NCBI GenBank assembly: GCA_918026815.1
Contig: CAKJVC010000012.1
Coordinates: forward strand, 2,232,001-2,296,000
Direction of reading: 5' to 3'
Source: Chalara sp. BL73
Taxonomy: Eukaryota > Ascomycota > Leotiomycetes > Helotiales
Length of the DNA stretch: 64,000 nt
Shown here piece by piece: positions 1 through 9,997 of this stretch (positions are counted from its first letter, which is position 1; every line of letters starts with the position of its first letter). The notes beneath the pieces were generated by a model that was not told the DNA's origin, made no database searches, and saw nothing but the letters and a program-made list of their open reading frames with translations. The position numbers and the translations under genes were made by a program.

Positions 1-363
1 GGGAACGAAAGTGGTCACCGGCCTGAATTGTCTGCCATCTTTATCTGCGAAAAAGGCGAAGAACGGTCCAATAAATGGCGCTCCCAATCGGCGCGTGTAG
101 AATGTGAGCTTGGTCACGTCGTTAACCTCGGACCCCGCAGCGTTCAAGGCAGCCACAATGTTATCGAAAGCTTGTTTAACCTGCTCTATGAAGGAGGCAG
201 GAAACTTATCATCCTTCGTGAAGCCAACCAGACCGGAAGTGAAGGCTAGACGGGAAGCTCCGTTGACCGTTACGGAGGGAGAATAGAATTGAGGATTTAC
301 AAGAGATGGTGCAACATTGAAGTCGAGACACCGGGACTTGTTTTTCGTTGTTATCGGGGGCAT
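1..363 (-). CDS. RidA/YjgF/YER057c/UK114-family protein, partial
   Basis: The first 121 codons of a minus-strand gene read from the ATG at 361-363 and leave the window still open. Recognisable RidA features are a Pro-Ser-Pro-Ser-Val-Thr-Val-Asn-Gly start of the first beta strand (residues 28-36), a TSGLVG segment (42-47), an amphipathic helix containing EQVKQAFDNIVAALNAAG (59-76) and a strand with TKLTFYTRR. The family forms trimers that hydrolyse reactive enamine/imine intermediates of amino-acid metabolism, in the cytosol or mitochondria. The conserved C-terminal active-site arginine region is outside the window, so enzymatic competence cannot be judged. No targeting peptide is obvious. It is divergent from the permease gene downstream. 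Assignment rests on the fold signature seen by eye and could be any RidA subfamily. Confidence 0.8.
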   Translation of the reverse strand, partial: MPPITTKNKSRCLDFNVAPSLVNPQFYSPSVTVNGASRLAFTSGLVGFTKDDKFPASFIEQVKQAFDNIVAALNAAGSEVNDVTKLTFYTRRLGAPFIGPFFAFFADKDGRQFRPVTTFVP

Positions 364-1184
364 GATGATAGCTAGCTGGCGGACGAAGAGCAAACAATAG
401 TAAAGTGGGTAGTGGTGTAGATGGATGTTACGTCCAGTCCTTTTTTGGTACTGAAATGATGCCAGGGTTGGAGCCCGAGTGTTCGGCTTGCTTACCGCCG
501 CTGGCGGGTATTATTTCAAAAGGAAAAAAGAAAAGGGAAAGGAATATATACAGGTGGAAATTTGCTGTCCGCATCGAGGGCAGTAGACCTTAACAATGAT
601 TAAATGCTCGATCCAATTACATATTCCCTTGCGGTTGCGATCTGTAAAAGGCGCTTATCGGTGACCTGATGCCGCCAAGGCCATTTACTAGCCCGAATGA
701 TCTACTACTGTGCTTGAGGTGTAGTTTGCGATACCTACCTTAGGTACTAGAACTATCTTCCACTGTAATCATTCACGATTCTGATCGTTCTACTGCTGCT
801 GAGATTTGATAGATCCGTTCTAAGAGATAAGCGCGTCTATCTTCAAACCCCATATTTTGTGGCTGTTTGGCCTGGTAATATTAGCGTCAGGCTAAGGTTT
901 AAGTAAATTAAAACTAGTACTAGTTAAGTATTTAGAGAAACTAAGTTGTGGAGGCGGGGATGGTCCGGGGTTGATAAGCTGTATTCCTGGTAGGAGCCGA
1001 TACGACTCCACAATAATGATATATATTGTTCACGCCCTCTTCTGCCATCTACCGCTTTTTGTAATGCATATCTCCTTTACTTCACTCATTCTTAGACGTC
1101 TTTCAGTTAGGAACTGAGTTATCACCATAACCTTGAAAGCTTCATATCAAGAACAAGACAGGCAGGAAACAATTCACGGTAAGT
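364..1184. other. Divergent intergenic region
   Basis: About 820 bp separate the RidA-like gene (minus) from the permease gene (plus). I see no supported gene. An ATATATATT stretch near 1019-1028 lies roughly 160 bp before the permease start and could serve as a TATA-type element. The rest is unremarkable. Confidence 0.6.
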
Positions 1185-3081
1185 ATGGGCTTTACGAAGG
1201 GGACGGTAGTTCAAGGTAAGCTCATCATCCTCTCATTATCTTGCATACGCATGCCCTAATCTTCGATTGCTCTAGATGAGGGAAATGGCGACACTTCCCA
1301 GGTCACCCTGAGCGGCGAAAGCCCAAAGGCGCCAATTGTTGATGCTATCGATCTCCAACTAGGTGTCTCTGCAACTAAGAAACAATTTGGGATGTTGAAT
1401 TTGCTGTCACTTGCATTCGTTATTTGCAATAGCTGGGTCAGCGTTTCCAGTACAGTGCAACTAGCGATAGCTGCCGGGGGACCGAGGACCTTGATTTACA
1501 GCATCCTGGTTAGTTCCATAGGATACTTATGTATTGCATGCTCCTTAGCGGAACTAGCAAGTGTGTATCCAACCGCTGGTGGACAATACCACTTCGCCTC
1601 AATCCTAGCACCGGAAAGCATAAATGTAGGAATGGCCTACACCTGCGGCCTCGTGTCTGTATTTTCGTGGGTGGCAATTGGAGCGTCTGTCACCATCATC
1701 CCCTGCCAGACACTCTTTGCCGTGGTCGCGCTTTTGGACGATACTTTCGTCACCCATAAATGGCAGATATTCCTCCTTTTCCAAGCCGTCGCTCTTGTAA
1801 TTGCAGTTGTCAATATCTTTGCCCTTAAGAGGCTTCCATGGATCCACAATATTGGCTGTGAGTTCCCGTTCCTCTGATCACACACCTTCATAATCCCTTG
1901 TGCTTGAAATCTTAACTTACATCTTCTTTGTAGTCTTTATGAGTTTGGGATTGTTCCTGGCCTCTATCATCATTACTCTAGTTCGAGCCACTCCCAAAGC
2001 CTCTAGTGACCTTGTCTGGAAAACCTCCCTGAATTTTATAGGCTGGCCAGATGGAATGTCCTTCTTGATAGGCCTCTCAACATCTTGTTATATGTTCATT
2101 GGAGTTGATGCTTCCATGCATCTTGCTGAGGAGTGCGTGGAGCCTCGTCGGTTTGTTCCCAAGGCCATTTTAGGCGCCATTCTGATTGGCTTTTTGACGG
2201 CATTTGCGTATTCTATTGTCTCCATGTATGGTATCGAAAATATTATAGAAATTCTCACCGGCACCGGGTAAGTCCTTCTCGCTGAGAAAACGCTCTGGTA
2301 AAGCCTAACGCAGATCTCGTTTAGGTATATTCCCGTTACGGTTTTGACCCAGAATTTCCGATCAAAAACTATCGCGGCAATCCTCACAGTTGCTGGTGTC
2401 ATCATGAGCATGTTTATCTTGAATGCGATCCAAGAAACCTCATCTCGACTCGCATGGTCTTTTGCTAGGGACGATGCATTGTATTTTTCTGACCGACTGC
2501 AGCAAATCCACCCTAAGTTACAAGTTCCCGTATACTCTATCATTGCTACATATCTGCTTCTAGCACTTTGTGGGTGCATGTATATGGCGTCTTCAACGGG
2601 CAAGTTCTACCAAGCTTTTCTATACCTAACATTATGACGATATATAACTCTCCCTGCACCTCGCTAATCCTTTCTGCATCACAGCTTTTGGTGCATTGAT
2701 AAGTACTGCTGTTGTCTTGCAGCAACTATCATTCATTATCCCAATCATTCTGCTCATGTATCGGAAGCGGTCAACCGAATACCTACCCTCGAACCGGGCC
2801 TTCCGCGTTCCCAACATTGTCGGCTGGGTTGCTAACACCATCTCTGTCATCTTCTGTCTCGTTACTAGCGTCGTCTTCAATCTCCCGATCATCTTGCCTA
2901 CCACGGCCTCAAGCATGAGTAAGTTCCCTACGTACAATGTCTACGGCTGGCCAAAAATTTTAACTAAAAAAACACTGTAGACTATACCTGCGTTATTCTG
3001 GCTGTTGCTTTTGTTCTTGGCCTCATAAATTGGTTCCTATACGCCAAGTCTCATTTCCACGGGCCCCGGATCTCATTCTAA
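1185..3081 (+). CDS. Amino-acid/choline/GABA-type permease (APC superfamily)
   Basis: Six exons (1185-1215, 1276-1857, 1934-2267, 2325-2599, 2685-2918, 2981-3081) give 518 residues, the usual size for this fungal family. The protein has a short hydrophilic N-terminus, then many hydrophobic segments. Family signatures include AAGGPRTLIYSILVSS after TM1-2, SLAELASVYPTAGGQYHF in TM3, a DASMHLAEE loop motif and NRAFRVPN before the last helices. These fit the amino acid/choline transporter group (fungal GABA, choline or general amino-acid permeases), so it is a plasma- or vacuolar-membrane proton-coupled uptake carrier. The substrate cannot be read from sequence. Intron 4 (2600-2684) starts with GCAAGT, a GC-AG intron. 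Using it restores the family-typical STAF junction, and reading through it meets a stop. Upstream is the divergent RidA-like gene. Confidence 0.92.
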
Positions 3082-4429
3082 GGACAAGTACAATCACAAC
3101 ATGCATGATATGCGGTGTCTGGTTCTAGATAGACGAGAAATGCAAATGGGTCATACCCCTACCTTGTTCCTCTCTCATGTGGTACCGCACTCGAATAAGC
3201 AGAATTGGGAGCATGTGATTCGTTAGAAGTTCTGACATGTGTTTCCACATGTTTTCGCATCGGCGTTGCCCATATCCTTCAAGTGCGGGGTGGTGAGGCG
3301 GTTGCCGTTGCGGTGTCCTGATCTAGGTGTTATGACGGCGTACCACCACTACAATACTTTTTGCTGGGGTTCTGTACTATGGTACAGAGGGTTATTTATT
3401 ATTGTGCTTTATTAGCGAAGGCTTATCTTTGCTGGCACCTCGCTATTTCCAGCTAACTTGATTCAGTTTTTTAAGTAAAAACGCTTGCTTTCATAAAGAC
3501 AATTATTACGATTTGCTACTTATTAAAGATAAGCAGATTTTAAGCGAAAGGCTGGGCAAGGCTACCCTGCTAGTAAGTACAATAAATAACCGCTGTAATA
3601 TGGTGCTTTAAAATAAGCGCATTTAAACAGTAGTGACCATCTCTCTATATAATGGCTTTATATATAATCTCTACGTGATCTGATTGGTAAAAAAAACAGA
3701 ATCAGAACATTTTTACTATCACGTGACAGGTCAACAAATTTTTGCATGCGCAAAATCAACTATTTCATTTAACAACGCTAGAACTACTAATACAATTATT
3801 TGAAATGCTAAAAAACTAAAAACCGTATGTTTAAGCTTTTAAGTAAGTTAGCAGTTGGCCGATTTAGTATTTTATTAGTAGAGCTACAATTGATTTTGTT
3901 ACTGTCACCTGTATGCTAGTGTTTTGCGGCTTTACATGTCAGGCTTTCGACACGTGTAAAGCCTGTAAGCTTACAACACGAGATTTCACAATACGTGATT
4001 CTATAGATGTCACAAATCTGATACTAACGCTTTCGCAAGCTAACAGTAAGGTTTAATTACAAGAATACTAATCTAAAGAAAAAAAGGTGGAACTTGAGAG
4101 GATCTCCCTTGGAAATAGGTTCAAGTAACGTGTCGCCAGTACACAATAGGAATAGTATATAATATCATCACGTGATAATCTTGACATACATCATAGCCTT
4201 GGCCGTGAGGCTGAATAGTCTAGTACTAAATGGGAATAGACGGACTCCCCGGAAAATCAAAGAGGTGGAGCTAAACAGCCATTCCCGCGAACACAATCGC
4301 TTTTGTCGGCGTGGCATCCTCCTTTCATGTTCACAACATTGGGCTTGGTGCACCATCTCCCCGACCAGAGGCTTCTTGTCTCAAACCTAATATCGAATAC
4401 ATATCCAGGCATATAGTTACGAATTCACA
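3082..4429. other. AT-rich intergenic region
   Basis: This is 1.35 kb without a supported reading frame. The part from about 3400 to 4200 is clearly AT-rich and full of short A and T runs, unlike the neighbouring coding DNA. It could be a decayed, point-mutated repeat, but I find no terminal repeats or transposon protein remnant. Several CACGTG elements lie in it (3720-3725, 3951-3956, 4169-4174). Confidence 0.5.
4167..4176. promoter_or_regulatory. Palindromic CACGTG (E-box) element
   Basis: The 10-bp perfect palindrome ATCACGTGAT lies about 250 bp before the ATG at 4430. Two more CACGTG cores occur at 3720-3725 (within TCACGTGA) and 3951-3956. CACGTG is the core bound by fungal bHLH factors such as Cbf1-type proteins. 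Function here is inferred only from the motif and its clustering. Confidence 0.35.
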
Positions 4430-5725
4430 ATGGCGCCTTTGCTTGAAGATCCTCGCTTCCGACAAACATGGAACCAATTCTCTCAGAATGCCGAATCTGC
4501 GACCGAGACAGCTGCGGCCGGGATCTGGACCTTCCAGCACAAATATATCAATCCATGCTTCGGCTCAATAGCTAGTGGCTTCGAACAATGTACTGGGCAC
4601 TGCTTCCCAGATCGCGAGGAACGCGCTAGAAGAGCGCGAGAACGCGGACGGACTCGAGGTAGAGCAGAATTGAGCTTTGACTTTTACGATGACTGGGATG
4701 AGGATGATGGCTTAGAGAGCAGAGGGCTGTTGGGAGGATGGGGTAATGATGAGTTGGACAGGTTACTGGCTGGTAGTGGATCACATAGTGGGCCATCCGA
4801 TGCAATCGGTCAAGCACCTAGGAGAAAAAGAGGGATGAGCTACGGCACAAGGGGGAGGAAGAAAACATTAGAGCCAGATCCTACTGTGATACCAAGTACA
4901 AGCGCATTGGGCTTCTTGGGAAGGCTACCATTCAAGCTTGGCGGTACCTTAAGATATAAGCCCAGCGCTGCAGATCTTCAAGACCATCCTGGACAGATAC
5001 ACACTGGTTTTCCCGATGAAGAGGGCGAGGCTTTACTCCAAGGTGATGATGATGAGAGACCCCGTACGAAAGGACATACGAGAAGTCGTAGCGACACTGC
5101 AAGCTCAGGGGAAACGACAGATTCGTTTCGATCTCGTGGTGATCTTTTCCCTAGTGACGGAGAAGATGATGCAGTACCATTAGACGATGAATTTGCTATG
5201 GCGCTTGAGAGACGCATGACAAACGCTGGCTTAGACGATCATAGTAGTGGGAAAACAAAGTCGAGTAAAGGAAAGCGGCCAATGGGGTCGAAAAATGTTT
5301 CTAGTAGAAATGTTTCACGAGGAACGCAATCAACACATTCACGGCCTTCAATTGGAGAGCGACGGGCGGGATCCGGTACTTCATTGCCTCATGTACCTGA
5401 TTCATCGAGCCCGAATACGATAAAAACGCTGTCATTGACGGATTTACAACACGAGGAGGAGAGGATACGATTGGAAGAAGACGCTGAAGTAGAGAGGAAA
5501 CGCGAGGCTGCACTTCGATTAGCGAAAGAAAGAGGTCTTTCAGCCAGTGAAGCTCCTCATGAGGCTGTAAGAGAAACAAAGGTCGACTCGCTAGGCATAG
5601 AAAACATACCCACTTCTCGGACACAATCAGATCATTCGGAAGCGGTCCAGGACCTGCCAGCGAAGACGCCAGATATAGGGTCTAGAGAGGATTTTGTACC
5701 CGCTCGATTACCCCATTTTAGTTGA
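4430..5725 (+). CDS. Conserved acidic fungal protein of unknown function
   Basis: A single uninterrupted frame of 431 codons with a good start context (CACAATGGCG). I recognise no catalytic domain. The N-terminal 80 residues look structured (a tryptophan-rich stretch with FRQTWNQF and GIWTFQHKYINPCFGSI, then an Arg-rich helix). This is followed by a conserved-looking FDFYDDWDEDDG acidic motif and GLLGGWGNDELDRLLAG. The rest is low-complexity, Ser/Arg/Asp/Glu-rich and probably disordered, ending with a charged helix (roughly residues 335-370, EEERIRLEEDAEVERKREAA). The look is of a conserved ascomycete protein with a short ordered N-terminal module and a regulated tail with many potential phosphorylation sites. 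No signal peptide or membrane segment is seen. A real gene is very likely; the function is unknown to me. Confidence 0.85.
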   Translation: MAPLLEDPRFRQTWNQFSQNAESATETAAAGIWTFQHKYINPCFGSIASGFEQCTGHCFPDREERARRARERGRTRGRAELSFDFYDDWDEDDGLESRGLLGGWGNDELDRLLAGSGSHSGPSDAIGQAPRRKRGMSYGTRGRKKTLEPDPTVIPSTSALGFLGRLPFKLGGTLRYKPSAADLQDHPGQIHTGFPDEEGEALLQGDDDERPRTKGHTRSRSDTASSGETTDSFRSRGDLFPSDGEDDAVPLDDEFAMALERRMTNAGLDDHSSGKTKSSKGKRPMGSKNVSSRNVSRGTQSTHSRPSIGERRAGSGTSLPHVPDSSSPNTIKTLSLTDLQHEEERIRLEEDAEVERKREAALRLAKERGLSASEAPHEAVRETKVDSLGIENIPTSRTQSDHSEAVQDLPAKTPDIGSREDFVPARLPHFS

Positions 5726-6455
5726 GCACAATATGCTATTGTATCTTCTTGTTAATTCTTATGATGGTTCGAGATAAGGATTTGCTGGCGCATTTGCATG
5801 GAATCGGAGATTAGGAGGGACATATGGGTTGGCGTTTAGAAGCATGCGAAGAGCTCGTCATGTTGGGATCGTGCGGTGTTTGGGAAATTTTTATGACCTC
5901 AAACTCTAACCGTTGCATATATGGTTGTGATAGCTCTAAATATTAAATCTTCGTGCTATCAAAATGTGGATTCTGTGAAAACATCATTATTAATGCCAAT
6001 GTACGAAAATTTTTATGTACACTAATGCTGACGCCTCCCCAAGACAAAGCCATTTGCAGCACTTTAAAGTACCGAGATAGAGTTTCATACCTTTTGTTGC
6101 ATTGCTTCAAATTTTCAGTGTCTTGGAGTCATGGCCACATCAGGTTATTATTAACTTTACTGCTGGCATTTGGACTAAACCCATTGGCATAAATGAACAT
6201 CAAGACATTGAACACTCTTATTTCCTGACTTCAAGCTCATTTCTATCACATGAATAACAGACGATTTGATTTTCCTCAAGAGGTCAGATCAGACTTACCG
6301 AATGTGCTGCTTATATCTTCCAGCAACTTTTGTGTCCGCCCAGAGCTCTGCTTGCTTTGATTGCAGCCTTGTGTAGATCCTTTAATACTATACGGCTTCG
6401 GCCATACATTATTGAAATAAAGCTCTTATCATGGCGCAAATTTGAACCAAGGATC
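5726..6455. other. Convergent intergenic region
   Basis: 730 bp between the 3' ends of the acidic-protein gene and the nitronate monooxygenase gene. It should hold both 3' UTRs. I see no further gene or repeat. Confidence 0.55.
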
Positions 6456-7520
6456 TCAGAATATCGTTCTCGTCTTTTCCAGGGCTAGCCTAACAGCTTC
6501 TTGTAGTTCAAGCACAATATCTCTCGCCGGCATGACCTTCTTCACCAAACCCACACCAGCACCTGCATAAGCAGTTAGTCTTCCATTCTCTCCCCACCCA
6601 TCATCACCTAGTTTTAGAGCTTCTTCATAGCGCCTCTTATTTTCTTCTTCCGTCATGCCATTTTCATGATCCCAAAAACTGTGGTTAAGCACAACTCTTC
6701 CATTATAGATCTCAGGCCATCCTGTAGTGCCTCGCAAAGTATCATACACTTTCGTCCTTCCCGTACTAACACCGCCATCTTTGGCACTCACAACATCCTG
6801 TCTATACCCATTGCTGATTGCAGCTTCAGGGCTTGCCAGGAATCTCGTCCCCATGCATACCCCATCAGCACCCAACACCAACGCAGCAGCCGCTCCCTGT
6901 CCGTTCATAATGCCGCCGGTGGCAATTAGTACAAGATCACCCAAAAGTCCAGCCTCTGCTAGTGCATCTCTACATTCCGGCAGTAACGTAATAAGAGAAG
7001 CCGACTGCGCCAACCCATGTCCACCAGCATCATTCCCTTGAATTACGAGAACATGAGGTCTACACATCCTTGCAGCCTCAAGCGCATCCTTCACACTTCC
7101 GACTTGCACCCAAATCTTTGTCTTCCCATCCGTAGCTTCCCTGATACCCTCTGCCCAAGCTACGAGCTCAGAATTTGAGTTGGGTGCGAAGAGCCATGCT
7201 GCTGCGGGCTTACGAGATTGGGACTTCAGTGCCTGAAGAGCGGAGTGGAGGTCGGCGCCCCAGCAAATGAAACCTACGCCGACGGGAAGGGTATCATGAT
7301 GAGTTTCTAGTGGCGAAGAGGAGAAGAGGCTTTCGTTGACAGAATGGAGGAGAGGTTGAAGTGTGGAGCTGTCTGTACCAACACCAAGGAAACCAAAACC
7401 ACCGGCTTGTGAGACTGCCAAGGTAAGGGGAGCCGTAGAAATGAGCCGCATGGGAGCGGAGGCTATAAGGGGAGATGTGGTCCATGGGTAATGGATCCGG
7501 AGGGAATCCTGAGCTACCAT
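6456..7520 (-). CDS. Nitronate monooxygenase (2-nitropropane dioxygenase family)
   Basis: An intronless frame of 354 codons encodes an FMN-dependent TIM barrel that oxidises alkyl nitronates such as propionate 3-nitronate, a detoxification role. Visible family motifs are a first strand with PLIASAPM (residues 17-24), the glycine-rich AGGFGFLGVG (39-48), the QGNDAGGHG loop holding the proposed catalytic histidine (161-169), ATGGIMNG (200-207) and the phosphate-binding LGADGVCMGTRF (217-228). Length matches the fungal class I-like enzymes. No targeting signal is apparent. It is divergent from RPB11, about 580 bp between coding regions. It could act on another nitro- or enoyl-type substrate, because related FMN barrels (FabK-like) share these motifs. 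Confidence 0.92.
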   Translation of the reverse strand: MVAQDSLRIHYPWTTSPLIASAPMRLISTAPLTLAVSQAGGFGFLGVGTDSSTLQPLLHSVNESLFSSSPLETHHDTLPVGVGFICWGADLHSALQALKSQSRKPAAAWLFAPNSNSELVAWAEGIREATDGKTKIWVQVGSVKDALEAARMCRPHVLVIQGNDAGGHGLAQSASLITLLPECRDALAEAGLLGDLVLIATGGIMNGQGAAAALVLGADGVCMGTRFLASPEAAISNGYRQDVVSAKDGGVSTGRTKVYDTLRGTTGWPEIYNGRVVLNHSFWDHENGMTEEENKRRYEEALKLGDDGWGENGRLTAYAGAGVGLVKKVMPARDIVLELQEAVRLALEKTRTIF

Positions 7521-8101
7521 TTTGGTATAGAGAAATTCAATCTATGAATTTAAGAACCAGCCAACTTAGGATAAAGTTACACCTCGATTCCAAACTCTTT
7601 CATCAAGAACATAATCTTCATGAAGGCTTATTCACTGGGTGACGAAACTGAGGTAATGATAGGTCGGAAGGTGGGTCTCCATATCCGATCCCCGGATTTT
7701 AGCATGACTAGACTGTTTCAAGCTAGCCTTCCCGCCGAGCCTCATCAACCTTTCCACCTTAAATTTTGGCTGCCGGCACTTTCTTTGACCTCACGACACC
7801 GCCCAACGATAGGAGCAAGCAATCACGACCTTGCGCATCTGCTCAATCTGTTATCGTTTAAAGGAAATATCTCATATATAGCCCCACCATATTTTGTAAG
7901 TATGCTCATCACAACAACTCTACCAAAATGTCGCGACCTTCACCTGAAGAGGCGTCTGACTCTTCAGACGGTAGGAAGAGGAAAAAGAGCCTTATTGATT
8001 GTAACCCAACAGGACCTTTTGGAGAAAGAGAGATATATTTTTTTCATCAGAAAGATAAACACGGAAAGCACCGCGAGTCCACAAACAAACCTGAAGAAGC
8101 C
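7521..8101. other. Divergent promoter region with possible RPB11 N-terminal extension
   Basis: This region lies between nitronate monooxygenase and the canonical RPB11 start. From the ATG at 7928 (context AAAATGTCG) a frame of 58 codons runs open and in phase into the RPB11 ATG at 8102. It encodes a charged, Ser/Lys/Asp-rich segment. It is either 5' leader or an N-terminal extension. Confidence 0.5.
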
Positions 8102-8623
8102 ATGAACGCGCCAGACAGGTGACTTCCCTGTGTCCTTCAATTTATTGCAGCATGTTAATAAGCTCTTAGATTCGAGCTCTTCTTGCTCTCCCCAGGAGAG
8201 AAGAAAATCACCGAGGAGATTGATACCCGTATGCGCCTCATTCTATATTAACACCTACTGCATCCTGACGCTCAGCAGGCACACCAAATACCTCAATCTT
8301 CACAGTCAATAAAGAGGATCACACTCTCGCGAATCTCCTGCGCGCATATCTAGTCAAAGACCCCCGCGTCCTCTTCTGCGGCTATAAAGGTTCGTCTCCC
8401 ACTAGTACCATCCTAGGCACAATACTGACAGACCACAGTTCCCCATCCACTTTTTGCGACCTTCGAGCTGCGAGTCCAAACAACTGGCGAGATCACACCT
8501 AAGGCAATCGTGCGGGAGATCTGCCAGGCTCTTGTGAAGAACCTGCATAAGCTGAGCGAGGAGTGGACGAAGGAGTTTGAACTGCGCAAGATGATCAGTG
8601 GTCATAACGGGGATGTGCAATAG
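8102..8623 (+). CDS. rpb11: RNA polymerase II subunit RPB11
   Basis: Four exons (8102-8118, 8170-8228, 8279-8389, 8439-8623) give 123 residues. The start MNAPDRFELFLL is the characteristic beginning of Rpb11, followed by [42 protein letters not shown] and RVQTT. These are the alpha-like dimerisation motif and central fold of the subunit that pairs with RPB3 during Pol II assembly in the nucleus. The DHTLAN motif without an RPC19-type acidic N-terminus argues for RPB11, not the Pol I/III AC19 subunit. The C-terminal helix ([16 protein letters not shown]) is normal. The frame is open for 58 further codons upstream, to an ATG at 7928; the shorter start is preferred from family length. It is convergent with LSM5. 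Confidence 0.93.
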
Positions 8624-8984
8624 AGTTTGAGCTCATGGTATCGATTGGAAGGAGTTTGGGGTTATGCATAGGACTGGCGTTGGTGGCGGTGGAATAAATA
8701 TGGGCTGGTAATGCTCATACATAGAAACCACATAGGTTATGCATACACATTCCATGGTGCTTTCGCGGCTTCGACAAACGTTTGAATAATGTTGTACGAT
8801 TAGCTTTAAATAACGCATATGCGAACACACTGTTTGAGTATTGCCCCAGTAAGACCCATTAGTAGCGTGTAGCAACCACATCATCACACGAACTCATCGT
8901 CCACAAGGTGATAGCATTATCTAGCATCTACCCCCCCTCTCAAACCAACACCCATCCCTACCTCCGGGAACCTCATACCCCTCA
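8624..8984. other. Convergent 3' region of RPB11 and LSM5
   Basis: 361 bp holding the two facing 3' UTRs. I see no gene. Confidence 0.6.
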
Positions 8985-9507
8985 TCAATTCTTCGGTCCC
9001 TCACCACCAGGTATCAGCTATCAACCATCAGCAAATGGCCCTTCCCACAGCTGTTCATAAGAATAGAGAAAACCAAACAAAAAGTAATGGCCAAGGGGAA
9101 GAATTGACGTAACATACCATGCAGATATTATTCCCATTAAGCAATATCTTAGAAAGCTTCGTGTGGTTGCCTGTGTAATCACTATTCTCTGTTAATATTC
9201 ACCTCCCCTTTCCCTCTCCTTCATCATGTGGGATGAATAGAACCTACAACTCCGTAACGTCTTCCAGAACCATGTTGACATAGTCGTCGAAGCCAAGGAG
9301 GGTCCCGCTGAATTCTGGGGGTTGTTAGCTGGGTTCGTTTCAATGAGGGGACAAAGAGAGAAGGAAACGAGGGGTACCCTTATCGCCTTTCATGATAACC
9401 CAGATTTTGGAGCCGACACATTTGTCGATCAGTTCTGAGGATGTTAGTAGGGGTTTTTGTGACGAGGATGGAGAGATGGTACCTAGTGGGAGGAGTTGGG
9501 AGGCCAT
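8985..9507 (-). CDS. lsm5: U6 snRNA-associated Sm-like protein LSm5
   Basis: Five small exons on the minus strand (9483-9507, 9378-9434, 9248-9314, 9118-9181, 8985-9017) splice to an 81-residue Sm-fold protein. The two Sm motifs are clear: Sm1 with [20 protein letters not shown] and the following [11 protein letters not shown], and Sm2 with [15 protein letters not shown]. The start [17 protein letters not shown] is that of LSm5. LSm5 sits in the LSm2-8 ring (U6 snRNA 3' end, splicing, nucleus) and the LSm1-7 ring (mRNA decapping, cytoplasm). Every exon is under 70 nt, so the gene is easily missed by automatic callers. The splice between exons 3 and 4 uses the acceptor ending at 9182, which makes the phenylalanine of the [10 protein letters not shown] junction. 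Confidence 0.93.
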
Positions 9508-9997
9508 CGTGAAGGTTTGGCTTCGTGTCGGAGTTGTCTATTGAGAGCGATGTTAAGAAAGTTGCTGAGATAGAGCCATAGGCTCACTGCTCAAACTCAT
9601 TGCCCTTTGACATATCTCATTCCACTCAACCTCAAATCTGTAGGTTTTGGCCTGAGCAAAGCCTGATATTCAAATGCACGTGAGACTGAGATGGGGTAGA
9701 AACGGAACAAAGGAGAAGCCTTGACTCACATTGAATCAACCTCAAAGTCAAGAGAGGTAGTAGCTATCTCTCCAGTATTTTCGTAGTTTAGTCGGCCTAT
9801 AAGATATCTTGTTTCGACGACAATAAATTCAACTCAATTTTTGTCGCCCCGTTGAAGTTCCCGTGATTTTGCGCTTTCGCCTGCCCCACAAAATTTCACC
9901 TCATCAACGCCGGAGCCACGAACGATTGGGTCTCGAGTCGCGTCTGCCTTCACAGGATCATATTCACGGCCGGAGCAGCACTACAAATGCTCGCGTC
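9508..9997. other. Divergent intergenic region LSM5/exonuclease
   Basis: 490 bp between the start codons of LSM5 (minus) and the exonuclease gene (plus), presumably a shared promoter region. The frame of the exonuclease stays open upstream of its first ATG to about 9863, but without another in-frame ATG. Confidence 0.5.
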
